In this document: positions 41,718-50,414 of the stretch, one piece after another | Position numbering within the stretch: the first letter of the stretch is position 1 | Layout: every line of letters begins with the position of its first letter | DNA from: Chloroflexota bacterium | Lineage (GTDB): Bacteria > Chloroflexota > Anaerolineae > UBA4142 | Assembly (NCBI GenBank): GCA_016219275.1 | Contig: JACRBM010000023.1 | Location: 1 to 64,000 of the forward strand | Length of the DNA: 64,000 nucleotides | Direction of reading: 5' to 3' | Translations under genes and position numbers: made by a program | Notes under the pieces: model-generated | The model's input: the letters and a program-made list of their open reading frames with translations, nothing else | The model's database searches: none | Told to the model about the DNA's origin: nothing

Positions 41718-42251
41718 TTACGGCGTGTGGTCGAGCGCGTAGTAATGACCGTCTATCCACACGAGCGGACTTGCGTCGCGCGCGTTCCCAAAGCCGAGCG
41801 CGACGACCTCGCCAATGAAAATTGTGTGGTCGCCGGCGTCGTGCGTCGCCACGACGCGACAATCTAGGTATGCGACGCTCTCATCGAAAATCGGCGCGCC
41901 AGTCGTCGCCGCGTGATACGGAATATCGAAGAACGGGTCGGGCGGTTGCGGCGCTTGTTTCGCAAAGCGTTTCGCGAGATGTTCCTGCGCCTGACTTAGG
42001 ATGTTGATGGCGAAACCGCCGGTGCGCGCGACGAAATCGTACGTCGTGTTGTGACGTTTGATGCAGACGAGCACTAACAGCGGATCGAGCGATACGGACG
42101 TGAACGAGTTCGCGGTCATGCCGTGAATCTGCGCGCCGTCGCGCGCGGTGAGGATGGTCACGCCGGTCGGCAAGCGGCGCATCACTTTACGAAACTGGGT
42201 CGCGTCTATCGGCGCGTCGGCGCGCGCTAGAAAAGTTTGTAGTTGAATCAT
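41718..42251 (-). CDS. Flavin reductase-like (FMN-binding split-barrel) protein
   Basis: A 177-residue protein of the flavin reductase family. The FMN-binding landmarks LPTGVTILTARDG (about 27-39), GMTANSFTSVSLDPLLVLVCI (44-64) and the family's C-terminal PLVWIDGHYYAL are present. Such proteins reduce FMN/FAD for partner monooxygenases or act as flavoprotein reductases. No monooxygenase is adjacent. It lies 32 bases before the phosphomutase-like start. Confidence 0.93.
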   Translation of the reverse strand: MIQLQTFLARADAPIDATQFRKVMRRLPTGVTILTARDGAQIHGMTANSFTSVSLDPLLVLVCIKRHNTTYDFVARTGGFAINILSQAQEHLAKRFAKQAPQPPDPFFDIPYHAATTGAPIFDESVAYLDCRVVATHDAGDHTIFIGEVVALGFGNARDASPLVWIDGHYYALDHTP

Positions 42252-42308
42252 CGTGAGCGCATTGTAGCAGATTCACGCGCCGAGCGCATAAAGAAATCAC
42301 AAAACTTG

Positions 42309-43244
42309 TTACCCGATCACGCGCAGACGTTTGGGCAAGATGTGAATATCCAAGCGATCTACTGCATCGAACCAAATCTCGCCGTCGGTCTCGAACTCGA
42401 ATGGCTTGGCGCTTTCGACGATGACGCGCGCCGAGCGCGCCACCTTGACGCGCGGGTCGGTGATGTGGGTGCCCTTCATCACTTTGGGAATGAGCGAGAG
42501 AATCCCCGCGCGTCCCAGCCCGTCCGCGACCGTTACGTCGAATAGACCATCGTCGGGTTGCGCGTTCGGCGACATCCAAAATCCGCCGCCGATGCAACGA
42601 CCATTGCCGACCGTGATGAGCGTGCTCGTCTGGTTGATCGTTCGGTCGTCGAGTGTCAGTTTCAGATCGTCAATCGCGAATTTGATCAGCGTCTTGAAAA
42701 TCGCGGCGAGGTACATCGCGGTGCTGGTAAGCTGGGGAAAGGAGTGCGCGTGTTTGTTGGCTTGCGCGGCAAAGCCCGTGTCGAGTGCGTTGAGAAAATA
42801 GCGACTCGCCGATTCGGTGCCGCGCGATGCCGTGACCTGGCATACGTCCACGAGACGCGGCGCGCTGTTGAGCAGATTCTGCACGGCGGTCTGCCAATTC
42901 GGTTGCGGCGAACTGGGAGTGCGCGGCGCGGGAAACATTTTCGCAAAATCGTTGCCCGACCCGATGGGAATAATGCCGAGCGTGCCGGCGGTGCCGTCGC
43001 CCGCGGCGCGCATCAAGCCGTTGACGACCTCGTTCGTCGTGCCGTCGCCGCCGACCGCGATAACGTTGACGTAGCCGTCGCGTTTCGCGTCGTGCGCGAA
43101 CTGAATCGCTTGCAACGGACCGGTCGTGCGCGCAAGATCGAACGCCATGCCGCCCGCGCGTAACGCGGCTTCGATAGAGAGCCAGACCCGCGCGCCTTTG
43201 TCGTTGGCGGAATGGGGATTGAGGATGATACAAGTCTTGTCCAT
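42309..43244 (-). CDS. Diacylglycerol kinase-family lipid kinase
   Basis: A 311-residue protein with the DAGK/YegS catalytic fold. The nucleotide-binding GGDGTTNEVVNGL (about 65-77) and GSGNDFAKM (about 96-104) are clear, followed by the C-terminal beta-sandwich. It probably phosphorylates diacylglycerol or a related lipid at the membrane. The start at 43244 (MDKTCIILNPHS) is typical. It stands between the Ddn-like and flavin reductase genes on the same strand. Confidence 0.94.
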   Translation of the reverse strand: MDKTCIILNPHSANDKGARVWLSIEAALRAGGMAFDLARTTGPLQAIQFAHDAKRDGYVNVIAVGGDGTTNEVVNGLMRAAGDGTAGTLGIIPIGSGNDFAKMFPAPRTPSSPQPNWQTAVQNLLNSAPRLVDVCQVTASRGTESASRYFLNALDTGFAAQANKHAHSFPQLTSTAMYLAAIFKTLIKFAIDDLKLTLDDRTINQTSTLITVGNGRCIGGGFWMSPNAQPDDGLFDVTVADGLGRAGILSLIPKVMKGTHITDPRVKVARSARVIVESAKPFEFETDGEIWFDAVDRLDIHILPKRLRVIG

Positions 43245-43292
43245 GATTTCTCCTATTCAGTTACAACCCCGTTGTCGGGCACGCGTTGCGCG

Positions 43293-43727
43293 TTATTCCA
43301 ACTGAATGCGTACGATCACGCGATTCTGCGCGAATGGCGCGAGCGAATTCGCGTCGGGCGCTTGACCGACCGCGAGCCGGAACGCGCGGCGAAACATCGG
43401 CGAATGTTCGACGAGCACGCACAAACCGGCGATGACGGACACATTATCTTCGAATACCTGGGCGTGCCCGGTCATTGGCTTGCCTTTGACCCACACGCGC
43501 ACCGGCGCGCCGCCGCGTAGATTTTTCCACCACGACCGCGCGGTGCGGCTAGTGAACACGAGTGTGTTGTCATCGCGCACGTAATTGACCGGCGTGCTGA
43601 ATGTCTTGCCCGATTTTTTGCCGGCGAATTCGACGAGCATCGTATCGCGGCTGAGGATGCCGTGCAGAGACGACTGCAAGAGGGAGCGGTTGATCGCGTT
43701 GAAGAATTGCATAAACCAGTTTGACAT
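43293..43727 (-). CDS. Deazaflavin/flavin-dependent oxidoreductase, Ddn-like
   Basis: A 144-residue split-barrel protein of the Ddn family. FAGKKSGKTFSTPVNYV (about 34-50) and SRTARSWWKNLRGGAPVRVWVKG (about 59-81) match the cofactor-binding segments of F420- or flavin-dependent nitroreductase-like enzymes. Which cofactor is used cannot be decided. Chloroflexota often encode F420-linked proteins. No F420 biosynthesis gene is in the window. Confidence 0.88.
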   Translation of the reverse strand: MSNWFMQFFNAINRSLLQSSLHGILSRDTMLVEFAGKKSGKTFSTPVNYVRDDNTLVFTSRTARSWWKNLRGGAPVRVWVKGKPMTGHAQVFEDNVSVIAGLCVLVEHSPMFRRAFRLAVGQAPDANSLAPFAQNRVIVRIQLE

Positions 43728-43764
43728 AGAGTTCCTTCGCGATTGAATCTGGTCAACTGCGCTT

Positions 43765-44844
43765 TCAGGGAACGCTCAGACCTAGCCGTTTTGCAAAACT
43801 TTTAACCCACTCGCGTTGCGCGCCAAACTCCGCGCCGCCGAGGGTTGCTTGGACGACCGGGCGCGTGTGCCAGTCCCATGCCCATTCGATCCAGAGTATG
43901 CCATCCAATTTACCGCGCGCTTGCAAATCGGACGACCAAAGGAGGTCCGCCATTTGCTGTAATTCATCGGGCTTGGGCATATAGTACCACGAGTTTTCAT
44001 CTGTGGGAATGCGCGTGGTCGCGCCGAATACTTGCGCGTTTGTCCAGAGCTGCGCTCTGGGGTCTTCGCGCTTGATGACGGCGCGCGCGCTCCGTTGTTG
44101 GGCGAGCAAATCATCGCGGCGGAAACGGTTGCCATCGCCAGTATTGCGAAACTCGCTAGCGCTGATGACGCAAATATCGCACTGACCACTTTTGAAAGTA
44201 AAGTTGGGATTGTTTTCCGTTTCGGCTCGAGCGAGCGATTTGTTGAACGTGACCATCACGCGCACATTTGGCGCGAGGTCTTTGACCTGGCGATACAACG
44301 CGCGCAAACGTTCGGTTGAAATGACGCCATTGAATTTTGGATTGTATGGATCGTCTATAATCGCGAACGCGTACAGCGAAGGTTGCGTTTGCGCCGCACG
44401 GAGAAACGCTTCGTTGATGCCCAGGTCAAAGCGCGACTCTTTCCACACAGGAGGCGCATTGTTGAACGTGGCGATCACCGCGAGATTATCCTGTTCCGCC
44501 GCTTGGAGATACGCGAGCCAGTCGTACGCGTTCGTCGTCGGCGCGAACGATTGTGCGACCGCGTTAAAGCCCAATGCCTTGAGCGCGCTAAATTGGAGAC
44601 GTATCCCGCCGATGTTCGCGGCGTTCGCGCGATCCATCGGCACGGGCATCGCGGCGACGAAAGGAAATCCTGGCACGATCGGGCGATGTGTGGGCGAGGG
44701 CGAAGGCAACGGCAAGGTTGGCGCGACCGGCACGAGCGAAACTGTCGGCGCGGGGACGCGCGTGACCGGGCGCGGGGTTGCTTCGGTGCACGACACCAGC
44801 GCGAGTAGTGCGATCATGCAGAGCGCGATGACGAATTTACGCAC
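43765..44844 (-). CDS. Riboswitch-controlled lipoprotein with TIM-barrel-like domain
   Basis: A 359-residue lipoprotein. The lipobox ends at Cys19 (LALVSCTEA), followed by a Pro/Val/Thr linker (about 22-60) and a globular domain. LGFNAVAQSFAPTTNAYDWLAYLQAAEQDNLAVIATF and GILWIEWAWDWHTRP suggest a glycoside-hydrolase-like barrel. No catalytic pair is certain. The GTG start follows GAGG. The terminator at 44857 and the cyclic-di-GMP-I aptamer at 44945 lie directly upstream, so its synthesis should follow the biofilm or motility signal. Confidence 0.88.
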   Translation of the reverse strand: MRKFVIALCMIALLALVSCTEATPRPVTRVPAPTVSLVPVAPTLPLPSPSPTHRPIVPGFPFVAAMPVPMDRANAANIGGIRLQFSALKALGFNAVAQSFAPTTNAYDWLAYLQAAEQDNLAVIATFNNAPPVWKESRFDLGINEAFLRAAQTQPSLYAFAIIDDPYNPKFNGVISTERLRALYRQVKDLAPNVRVMVTFNKSLARAETENNPNFTFKSGQCDICVISASEFRNTGDGNRFRRDDLLAQQRSARAVIKREDPRAQLWTNAQVFGATTRIPTDENSWYYMPKPDELQQMADLLWSSDLQARGKLDGILWIEWAWDWHTRPVVQATLGGAEFGAQREWVKSFAKRLGLSVP

Positions 44845-44856
44845 GAGTCCTCACAT

Positions 44857-44885
44857 AAAAAACCTGTCCACCGACAGGGGACAGG
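44857..44885 (-). terminator. Expression platform (terminator) of the c-di-GMP riboswitch
   Basis: On the minus strand CCTGTCC...GGACAGG is followed by TTTTTT, ending 12 bases before the GTG start of the lipoprotein gene. The aptamer upstream probably controls whether this hairpin forms. Confidence 0.82.
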
Positions 44886-44944
44886 CAATTCTAAAAATAT
44901 GTGTAGAGGACGCTGTGCCAAGCCATGTCTGGCGCGGTCAGGCG

Positions 44945-45044
44945 TCTTGCCACTTCGGTAGCCCGGCGACCCGGCTCGCGATGCGAGTGGAGGGTCCGTA
45001 GCTTTGCGTCCCTGCCTTTCGACGGGTTTGCCTTTGTCGGTCTA
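44945..45044 (-). ncRNA. Cyclic-di-GMP-I (GEMM) riboswitch aptamer
   Basis: The minus strand reads AAAGGCAAACC, then CGAAAGG, then GGGACGCAAAGC, the hallmark conserved core of the GEMM-I motif. Further on come GCGAGCCGGG and GGCTACCGAAG, the second-stem receptor side. The predicted transcription start lies at its 5' edge. It sits in the 304-base gap between etfA and the lipoprotein gene. Confidence 0.94.
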
Positions 45045-45050
45045 CAGATT

Positions 45051-45078
45051 ATTTTATCGAACCTGTGCGTACCTGCAA
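45051..45078 (-). promoter_or_regulatory. Promoter for the riboswitch transcript
   Basis: TTGCAG (45078-45073), 16 bases, TAAAAT (45056-45051) on the minus strand. Transcription would start near 45044, exactly before the aptamer. Confidence 0.55.
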
Positions 45079-45105
45079 TAGCCCTTGTGGCGGGTTTCGA
45101 CAAGC

Positions 45106-45136
45106 AAGCCCGTCCCAGCATAACTGAGACGGGCTT
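45106..45136 (-). terminator. Hairpin after etfA
   Basis: AAGCCCGTC and GACGGGCTT are perfect arms around CCAGCATAACTGA. It lies 13 bases beyond the etfA stop and separates it from the riboswitch promoter. The U-run is poor. Confidence 0.7.
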
Positions 45137-45148
45137 GGTTCATCTAGA

Positions 45149-46135
45149 TTATTTTTCTGCCAAGACTTTTTTCAATTCCTCGTTCAAAACCGGAAGCACC
45201 TGGAACAAATCGCCGACGATTCCATAATCGGCAACCTGGAAAATGGGCGCATCCGGATCTTTGTTGATCGCGACGATTACTTTGGAGGACGACATGCCAG
45301 CCAGGTGCTGAATCGCGCCGGAAATTCCGGCGGCGATGTACAACTGCGGCGCGACCGTCTTGCCGGTCTGACCGACCTGGGTGCTGTAATCAATCCAGCC
45401 CGCGTCCACCGCCGCGCGCGACGCGCCAACCGCCGCGCCCAACGTGTTCGCGAGTTGCTTGACGATTTCAAAGCCCTCAGTGTTCTTGACGCCGCGTCCA
45501 CCGGACACGACGACCTTGGCTTCTGCGAGGTCAACCGCGACCGATTCCTTCATGACCTTTTCGACGACGCGTGCGCGCGGCGCGGGCAAACTCACCGCGA
45601 CATTTTCGATCGGCGCGGTAGACGCATTCGTTGACGCTGGCGCGGGTGGAAAGATATTCGGTCGAACGCTCAACATGACTGGCAATGCCTTGGCTTTCAC
45701 GGTTGCCATCGCCTTGCCCGCGTAAATCGGACGCGTCATCATCAGCGCGCCGTTCTCGATTTTGACGCCGACGCAATCCGTGACGAGACCCCAACCCAGT
45801 CGCGCGGCAACACGTGAACCCAGCTCTTTGCCAAAGCCGGTTGCGCCAAACAACACGATGCTGGGGGCGATTTTGCGAATGATTTCGGTCAGCGCGGTCG
45901 TGTACGTTTCCGGCGCAAACAGCGCGAGCGCCGAATCATCCACCGCGTACACGTGCGCGATACCGGTCGTCGCGAGCGCCTGCGCGTTCGCAGCGACGTT
46001 GCTGCCGATGATTGCCGCGTCCACCGCGCCGCCTAACGCGTGCGCGAGTTCGTTCGCGACGGTGATCAATTCAAACGAGACTTTGCGGAGCGCGCCTTCG
46101 CGCTCTTCGGGAACGATTAGAATCTGGTTTGCCAT
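45149..46135 (-). CDS. etfA: Electron transfer flavoprotein alpha subunit
   Basis: A 328-residue protein with an N-terminal nucleotide-binding-like domain. The C-terminal FAD domain has VVSGGRGVKNTEGFEIVKQLA (about 210-230), GASRAAVDAGW, QVGQTGKTVAPQLYIAAGISGAIQHLAGM and INKDPDAPIF, all FAD-contact signatures. With EtfB it shuttles electrons from acyl-CoA or other dehydrogenases to the membrane. It follows etfB by one base. No dehydrogenase is adjacent. Confidence 0.97.
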   Translation of the reverse strand: MANQILIVPEEREGALRKVSFELITVANELAHALGGAVDAAIIGSNVAANAQALATTGIAHVYAVDDSALALFAPETYTTALTEIIRKIAPSIVLFGATGFGKELGSRVAARLGWGLVTDCVGVKIENGALMMTRPIYAGKAMATVKAKALPVMLSVRPNIFPPAPASTNASTAPIENVAVSLPAPRARVVEKVMKESVAVDLAEAKVVVSGGRGVKNTEGFEIVKQLANTLGAAVGASRAAVDAGWIDYSTQVGQTGKTVAPQLYIAAGISGAIQHLAGMSSSKVIVAINKDPDAPIFQVADYGIVGDLFQVLPVLNEELKKVLAEK

Positions 46136-46136
46136 T

Positions 46137-46913
46137 TCAAATCACCTTCGCTTCTTCGCGCAAGAGACGCGCCAATTCCTTCGCCGCGGTCGCGGCGTCG
46201 CCGGCAATCTTTTTGCCGGGCGGGCGCGCGGGCGGCGGGTCCACGCGCACGATCTCGACCTTGGCGTTCAACGACCCTGGGTCAATCCCCAGGTTCGCCG
46301 CTTTCCAATCGGCGATCGGTTTTTTCTTCGCGCCCATAATGCCTTTGAGCGAAGGATAACGCGGCTCGTTCAATCCTTGTTGCGCGGTGATGAGCGCGGG
46401 CAAACTCGTCTCGGCGACATCGCGATCGCCGTCCACTTCGCGCAGACAGCGCGCCGATTTCTTGTCGTCGCTCAAATCGAGTTTGATCACCGAGTTGACG
46501 TGGGGCAGATCGAGGAGTTCGGCGACGCGCAACGCGACCTGGGCGTTGTCTTCGTCCACCGCTTGCTTGCCGGCAAGTACCAGATCGTACTGCATCTTTT
46601 TCAACGCGGCGGCAAGCACGACCGCGGTGGTCGTCGCATCGCCGTTGAGGAACGCGGGATCGTTGAGATGCACCGCGTCGTCCGCGCCGAGCGCGAGACC
46701 TTTGCGAATCGTCTCTTTCGCTTCTTCCGGTCCCAGGCAAAGCAACGTCACTTTACCGGTGTGCTTTTCGATCAATCGCAGGGCTTCTTCGACGGCGTAC
46801 TCGTCGTACGGACTGATGATCCATGCAATGCCATCCGTCGCGATTTTACCGTCTTTGATTTGGATGCGCGTTTCTGTGTCGGGGACGCGCTTGATCAGAA
46901 CCACAATGTTCAT
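46137..46913 (-). CDS. etfB: Electron transfer flavoprotein beta subunit
   Basis: A 258-residue protein starting MNIVVLIKRVPDTETRIQI, with the AMP-binding signature region ADDAVHLNDPAFLNGDATTTA and the recognition loop VALRVAELLDLPHVNSV. It is the standard partner of EtfA. It is the first gene of the two-gene unit. The enoyl-CoA hydratase elsewhere in the window is a possible but unproven functional relative. Confidence 0.97.
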   Translation of the reverse strand: MNIVVLIKRVPDTETRIQIKDGKIATDGIAWIISPYDEYAVEEALRLIEKHTGKVTLLCLGPEEAKETIRKGLALGADDAVHLNDPAFLNGDATTTAVVLAAALKKMQYDLVLAGKQAVDEDNAQVALRVAELLDLPHVNSVIKLDLSDDKKSARCLREVDGDRDVAETSLPALITAQQGLNEPRYPSLKGIMGAKKKPIADWKAANLGIDPGSLNAKVEIVRVDPPPARPPGKKIAGDAATAAKELARLLREEAKVI

Positions 46914-46942
46914 CAGCCATTCTCCTTACGCGCAATGTACAG

Positions 46943-47521
46943 TTAGCGTGGGCTAGGTTTCGCCATCGTTTCCGGCGGCGGAGGTTCGTTCGGAAGTGCG
47001 AGCGGAGCAACCTCACTTGCTTGAACGGGTGCAGGGTCAGTAGGTGGTTTTGCGGGCGGCGCGTCGACTTGCTTTGCCGGCGATGGTTCGCTCGGTGTCG
47101 GCGCAGGAGACGCGAAAGTGGTATTGCTTGGAACTGCCTCGGTTCGGGGTTTGGGCGCACGTTCTGTCGCGCGCGGTGGCGGCGGGACGATTTTTGAAGA
47201 CGCCTTCTCGGCTTTGAGAGGTGTCGCGGGCTTGACCGGCTGAGGATGCGCCGTTTCGATTTTGAGTGGCGTCTCGGGTTTGATCGGTTGGACTGTTGTC
47301 GTTTCAGTCTTGGGCGTCGCCGCTTTGATCGGCTGAACTGCTGCCGGTTCGGTCTTTGGCGTTACGAGTTCGACGGGCTGGGGCGCGGCAACCTCGGTTG
47401 ACGCGGTCGCTGTTCGACGCGCGTCGCGACGATAAACCCAATCCATGATAAAGAGTACGATGAAGGTGGTGATGAGCGACACAACTCCGCCGCCCAAAAC
47501 GAGAATAAAGTCACGGCTCAT
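46943..47521 (-). CDS. Membrane-anchored Pro/Lys/Thr repeat protein
   Basis: A 192-residue protein. A single N-terminal helix (about 6-28, LVLGGGVVSLITTFIVLFIMDW) is followed by a low-complexity tail. The tail starts with about four imperfect 15-residue repeats of the type VQPIKxxTPKTETTT (about 46-105), then Pro/Ala-rich sequence to the end. No enzymatic domain. It may span the envelope. Start 47521 has AGAGGA 10 bases upstream. The upstream extension in the same frame lacks protein-like character. Confidence 0.75.
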   Translation of the reverse strand: MSRDFILVLGGGVVSLITTFIVLFIMDWVYRRDARRTATASTEVAAPQPVELVTPKTEPAAVQPIKAATPKTETTTVQPIKPETPLKIETAHPQPVKPATPLKAEKASSKIVPPPPRATERAPKPRTEAVPSNTTFASPAPTPSEPSPAKQVDAPPAKPPTDPAPVQASEVAPLALPNEPPPPETMAKPSPR

Positions 47522-47872
47522 ACGAAATTCTATCCTCTGGTCATGCTGGTCGAATGATCCAGTGTTGATTTCACGCAATCCACCGCGCGGCATCGTGCGC
47601 GTTAACGATGATGGAAACAAATCACGAGTGCGGGGGATGTTGGATTTCATTCTACGTCTTTTGCGGATTGTGTCAAATCATTCGACGCTGGACGCCAAAC
47701 ACACGCGAGCACGGCGGATTTGCCGCAATCGCGCCGACCGAGTAAAATCGAACCAAACCTGTTGCGTAGTGATGATACCTTCGCCAATCAAAATACGCGC
47801 GCGAAATCGTGGGGCAATTTTCCAAATTGCCAAACAAATCCGTATTCGGCGAAGATATTGTAGTGAGGAAGC
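47522..47872. other. 351-base intergenic region upstream of the catabolic cluster
   Basis: Contains the leaders of two divergent genes. Outer inverted arms CTTCGCC (47779-47785) and GGCGAAG near 47855 enclose the palindrome at 47780-47830. No clear sigma-70 promoter was found for the cluster. Confidence 0.5.
47780..47830. repeat. GGGGCAATTTTCCAAATTGC palindrome family, copy 2
   Basis: Matches 3900-3951 through TTCGCC(A/G)ATCAAAA and the shared GTGGGGCAATTTTCCAAATT. It lies 43 bases before the first enolase-like gene. Confidence 0.82.
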
Positions 47873-49261
47873 ATGTTCAATTCGGATGTTCGCATTCTGG
47901 AGATCGAACCGTACTTTGCAAACGAAAAAGCCCGCGAGCCATTAAAGTTCGGGGCGTCGGTGATGGACGTGGTCACGTTCTGCCACGTCCGCGTGCGCGT
48001 CGAGAACCGGCGCGGTCAAGTCGCGGACGGTTGGGGCGCAATTTTTCTTTCCGATTTTTGGGCGTTCCCGACGCCGCGTATTCCGCACGAAACGCGCGAT
48101 CACGTGATGCGTCGCGTGACGCAAGAAATTTGCGAACGCTTTGCCGAATACAAAGAGTTCGCGCACCCGCTTGATATTTTTTGGAGCATCGAGCCGGAAT
48201 TGCAAACGATCAACGCGCGCGTCTGTGCCGAGATGCAATTGCCGGAAACGATGCCGTTTCTCGGCGCGCTCGTCTGCGCGTCGCCGGTGGACGCCGCGCT
48301 TCACGACGCGTTCGGCAATGTGAACGGCATTTCGAGTTATGAGGGGTACGGACGCGATTTTGTCGCGCACGATCTCAGCGCATTCCTGGGTGACGCATTT
48401 CGGGGACGCTACCTGAGCGAATTTGTGCGCGATGAATTTTCGCCGACGGTCCCGGTCTTTCATCTCGTCGGCGGACTCGACAAACTGCGCGCGAGCGAGG
48501 TGAGCGAAAGCGCGCCGCGCGATGGTCGCCCGAATTCGCTCGACGCGTGGATCGAGCAAGATGGCGTTTACTGCCTCAAAGTGAAATTGCGCGGGACGGA
48601 TCTCGCGTGGGATGTGGCGCGAACGATTGAGGTGTATCGCATCGCGAGCGAAATTTTGATGCGACGAGATCAAAGGGAATTGCACTTGTCGGCGGACACG
48701 AACGAGCAGTGCGAATCGCCCGCGTACATTGTCGAGTATCTGCATCATTTGCGCGAACAAGAACCGCGCGCGTACGCCGCGCTCCTCTACGTCGAACAAC
48801 CGACCGAACGCGATTTGACCGCGCATCGGTTCGACATGCGCGCGATTGCCGCGCTCAAGCCAGTCATCTTGGACGAGAGTCTGACCGGTTTTGCGGAGAT
48901 GGACATGGCATTGCAACTTGGGTGGTCGGGTGTCGCGCTCAAAACGTGCAAATGCCACTCGATGGCTCTGCTCACCGCCGCGCGCTGTTCGGTCGCGAAT
49001 ATTCCGTACACGGTCCAGGACTTGACAAACCCAGGTTTGTCTCTGCTTCATTCGGTTGGACTCGGCGCGCGGCTCTCGCCATTGATGGGCGTTGAGGCGA
49101 ACTCGCGCCAGTACTATCCGGACACGTCGCGCCCCGAAGCCACTGTGCACTCGGAAATCGTGAACCTGCATTATGGCGTCGCGCACACTGGTTCGTTGCG
49201 CGGGACGGGATTGGGCTATCGAGTCAACGAAATCAAACGAGACATTTTTTCAAAAGGATGA
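47873..49261 (+). CDS. Enolase-superfamily enzyme (mandelate racemase/muconate lactonizing type), first copy
   Basis: A 462-residue TIM-barrel enzyme that would abstract a proton alpha to a carboxylate. Visible are the KxK pair in CLKVKLRG (about 238-245), metal ligands in LSADTNEQ (Asp), LYVEQPT (Glu) and ILDESL (Glu), and a second lysine region in ALKTCKCHS. The protein is longer than most family members because of insertions around 60-190. Start 47873 has GAGGAAG upstream. The stop lies inside the palindrome at 49254. First gene of the cluster. Confidence 0.9.
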   Translation: MFNSDVRILEIEPYFANEKAREPLKFGASVMDVVTFCHVRVRVENRRGQVADGWGAIFLSDFWAFPTPRIPHETRDHVMRRVTQEICERFAEYKEFAHPLDIFWSIEPELQTINARVCAEMQLPETMPFLGALVCASPVDAALHDAFGNVNGISSYEGYGRDFVAHDLSAFLGDAFRGRYLSEFVRDEFSPTVPVFHLVGGLDKLRASEVSESAPRDGRPNSLDAWIEQDGVYCLKVKLRGTDLAWDVARTIEVYRIASEILMRRDQRELHLSADTNEQCESPAYIVEYLHHLREQEPRAYAALLYVEQPTERDLTAHRFDMRAIAALKPVILDESLTGFAEMDMALQLGWSGVALKTCKCHSMALLTAARCSVANIPYTVQDLTNPGLSLLHSVGLGARLSPLMGVEANSRQYYPDTSRPEATVHSEIVNLHYGVAHTGSLRGTGLGYRVNEIKRDIFSKG

Positions 49262-49325
49262 AGGCGGAGGGATGAAGAATGAATTTTTTCATCCTTCATC
49301 CCTCACGCGAAGCGTTCATCCTTCA
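49254..49325. repeat. Heptamer palindrome between the enolase-like and MtaA-like genes
   Basis: GGATGAA, GGCGGAG, GGATGAA and GAATGAA are spaced by 7 bases, followed by TTCATCC-type units in the opposite sense. It contains the stop codon of the upstream gene and ends next to the GGAG used by the downstream gene. Confidence 0.85.
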
Positions 49326-49334
49326 GGAGTCACG

Positions 49335-50339
49335 ATGAATACTAAACAACGCTTTCTCAACGCGATGAATCGCCTGCCCGTTGATCGTCCGCCGGTTGCG
49401 AGTGTGGTTACGGCAGTGACGGTCGGGATGATGGACAAGGTCGGCATCCATTGGCCCCAGGCGCATAGCGATGCGAACCAACTCGCGACGCTCGCGGCGA
49501 CGGTGTGGGAACAATCGCGGATCGAGTGCATCAAACTGCCATTCGATATGAACGTCGAAATCGAAGCCATCGGCGCGCCGATTGATTACGGGAGCGTGGA
49601 TATTTTGCCGATGGAGGCGACGAACATGTACGATCATCCCGATCAACTCGTCATCCCGGACGATTGGATGAAGCGCGGGCGTGTGCCGGTCGTACTCGAC
49701 GCGATTAGCCAACTTCGCAAGCGGTACGACAACGAGGTCGCGATTGTCACGTCCATCGTTGGACCATTTTCGATGGCGGGCAAGTTGTTTGGCTTTGGCA
49801 ACTTTTTTATCTGGCTCGTCGAGAATCCAGAGTTCGTGCATCAAGCGATGGCGAAGCTGAACGACCTCGCGATGCAATACGCGCGGATGCAGGTCGAAGC
49901 CGGCGCGGACACGATCACGATTGGTGAGGCGAGTTGCTCCGGCGATCTCGTGTCGCCGCAGGTGTACGCAGAATTCATCATGCCGTACCATCAGAAATTG
50001 TGTCCCAGCATACCCGCGCCAAACCTCTTGCACATTTGCGGCAAGTCCACGCGCCACTTGCCGTTCATCGCGCAGACCGGCGCAACCGCATACAACTTTG
50101 ACGAAGGTGTGGACATTGCCAAGGCGCGCGAGCACATGCACGGCAAGATGGCGCTCATCGGTTATGTGCCGACCGTCAAAACATTTCTCGATGGTACGCC
50201 AGACGATGTGTACCAAATGTCAATGCAGTGTCTCGAAAATGGTGTGGACATTCTCGCGCCCGGTTGCTCGATGCCGCCGCACACGACGTTCGAAAATATC
50301 GCGGCGATGGTGCGCGCGGCGGACGATTGGGCGAAATGA
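49335..50339 (+). CDS. UroD/MtaA-family methyltransferase-like protein
   Basis: A 334-residue protein of the uroporphyrinogen decarboxylase superfamily, MtaA/CmuA branch. The zinc ligands of corrinoid-dependent methyltransferases are present as LLHICGKS (about 232-239, His and Cys) and LAPGCSMPPHT near the C-terminus (Cys). These ligands separate it from true UroD decarboxylases. It would move a methyl group between a corrinoid protein and an acceptor such as tetrahydrofolate, but no corrinoid protein gene is in the window. GGAG precedes the ATG. Confidence 0.9.
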   Translation: MNTKQRFLNAMNRLPVDRPPVASVVTAVTVGMMDKVGIHWPQAHSDANQLATLAATVWEQSRIECIKLPFDMNVEIEAIGAPIDYGSVDILPMEATNMYDHPDQLVIPDDWMKRGRVPVVLDAISQLRKRYDNEVAIVTSIVGPFSMAGKLFGFGNFFIWLVENPEFVHQAMAKLNDLAMQYARMQVEAGADTITIGEASCSGDLVSPQVYAEFIMPYHQKLCPSIPAPNLLHICGKSTRHLPFIAQTGATAYNFDEGVDIAKAREHMHGKMALIGYVPTVKTFLDGTPDDVYQMSMQCLENGVDILAPGCSMPPHTTFENIAAMVRAADDWAK

Positions 50340-50343
50340 AAAT

Positions 50344-50397
50344 AACCACAGAGTTCACGAATTTCACAGATTGTTTTTTCTGTGAAATCCGTGGTTT
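50344..50397. repeat. Hairpin after the MtaA-like gene
   Basis: AACCACAGAGTTCACGAATT and TGTGAAATCCGTGGTTT fold around TTGTTTTTT. It resembles the CACGAA-type palindromes and may terminate or insulate. Confidence 0.8.
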
Positions 50398-50414
50398 GTT
50401 TTTGGAGTGTACGT

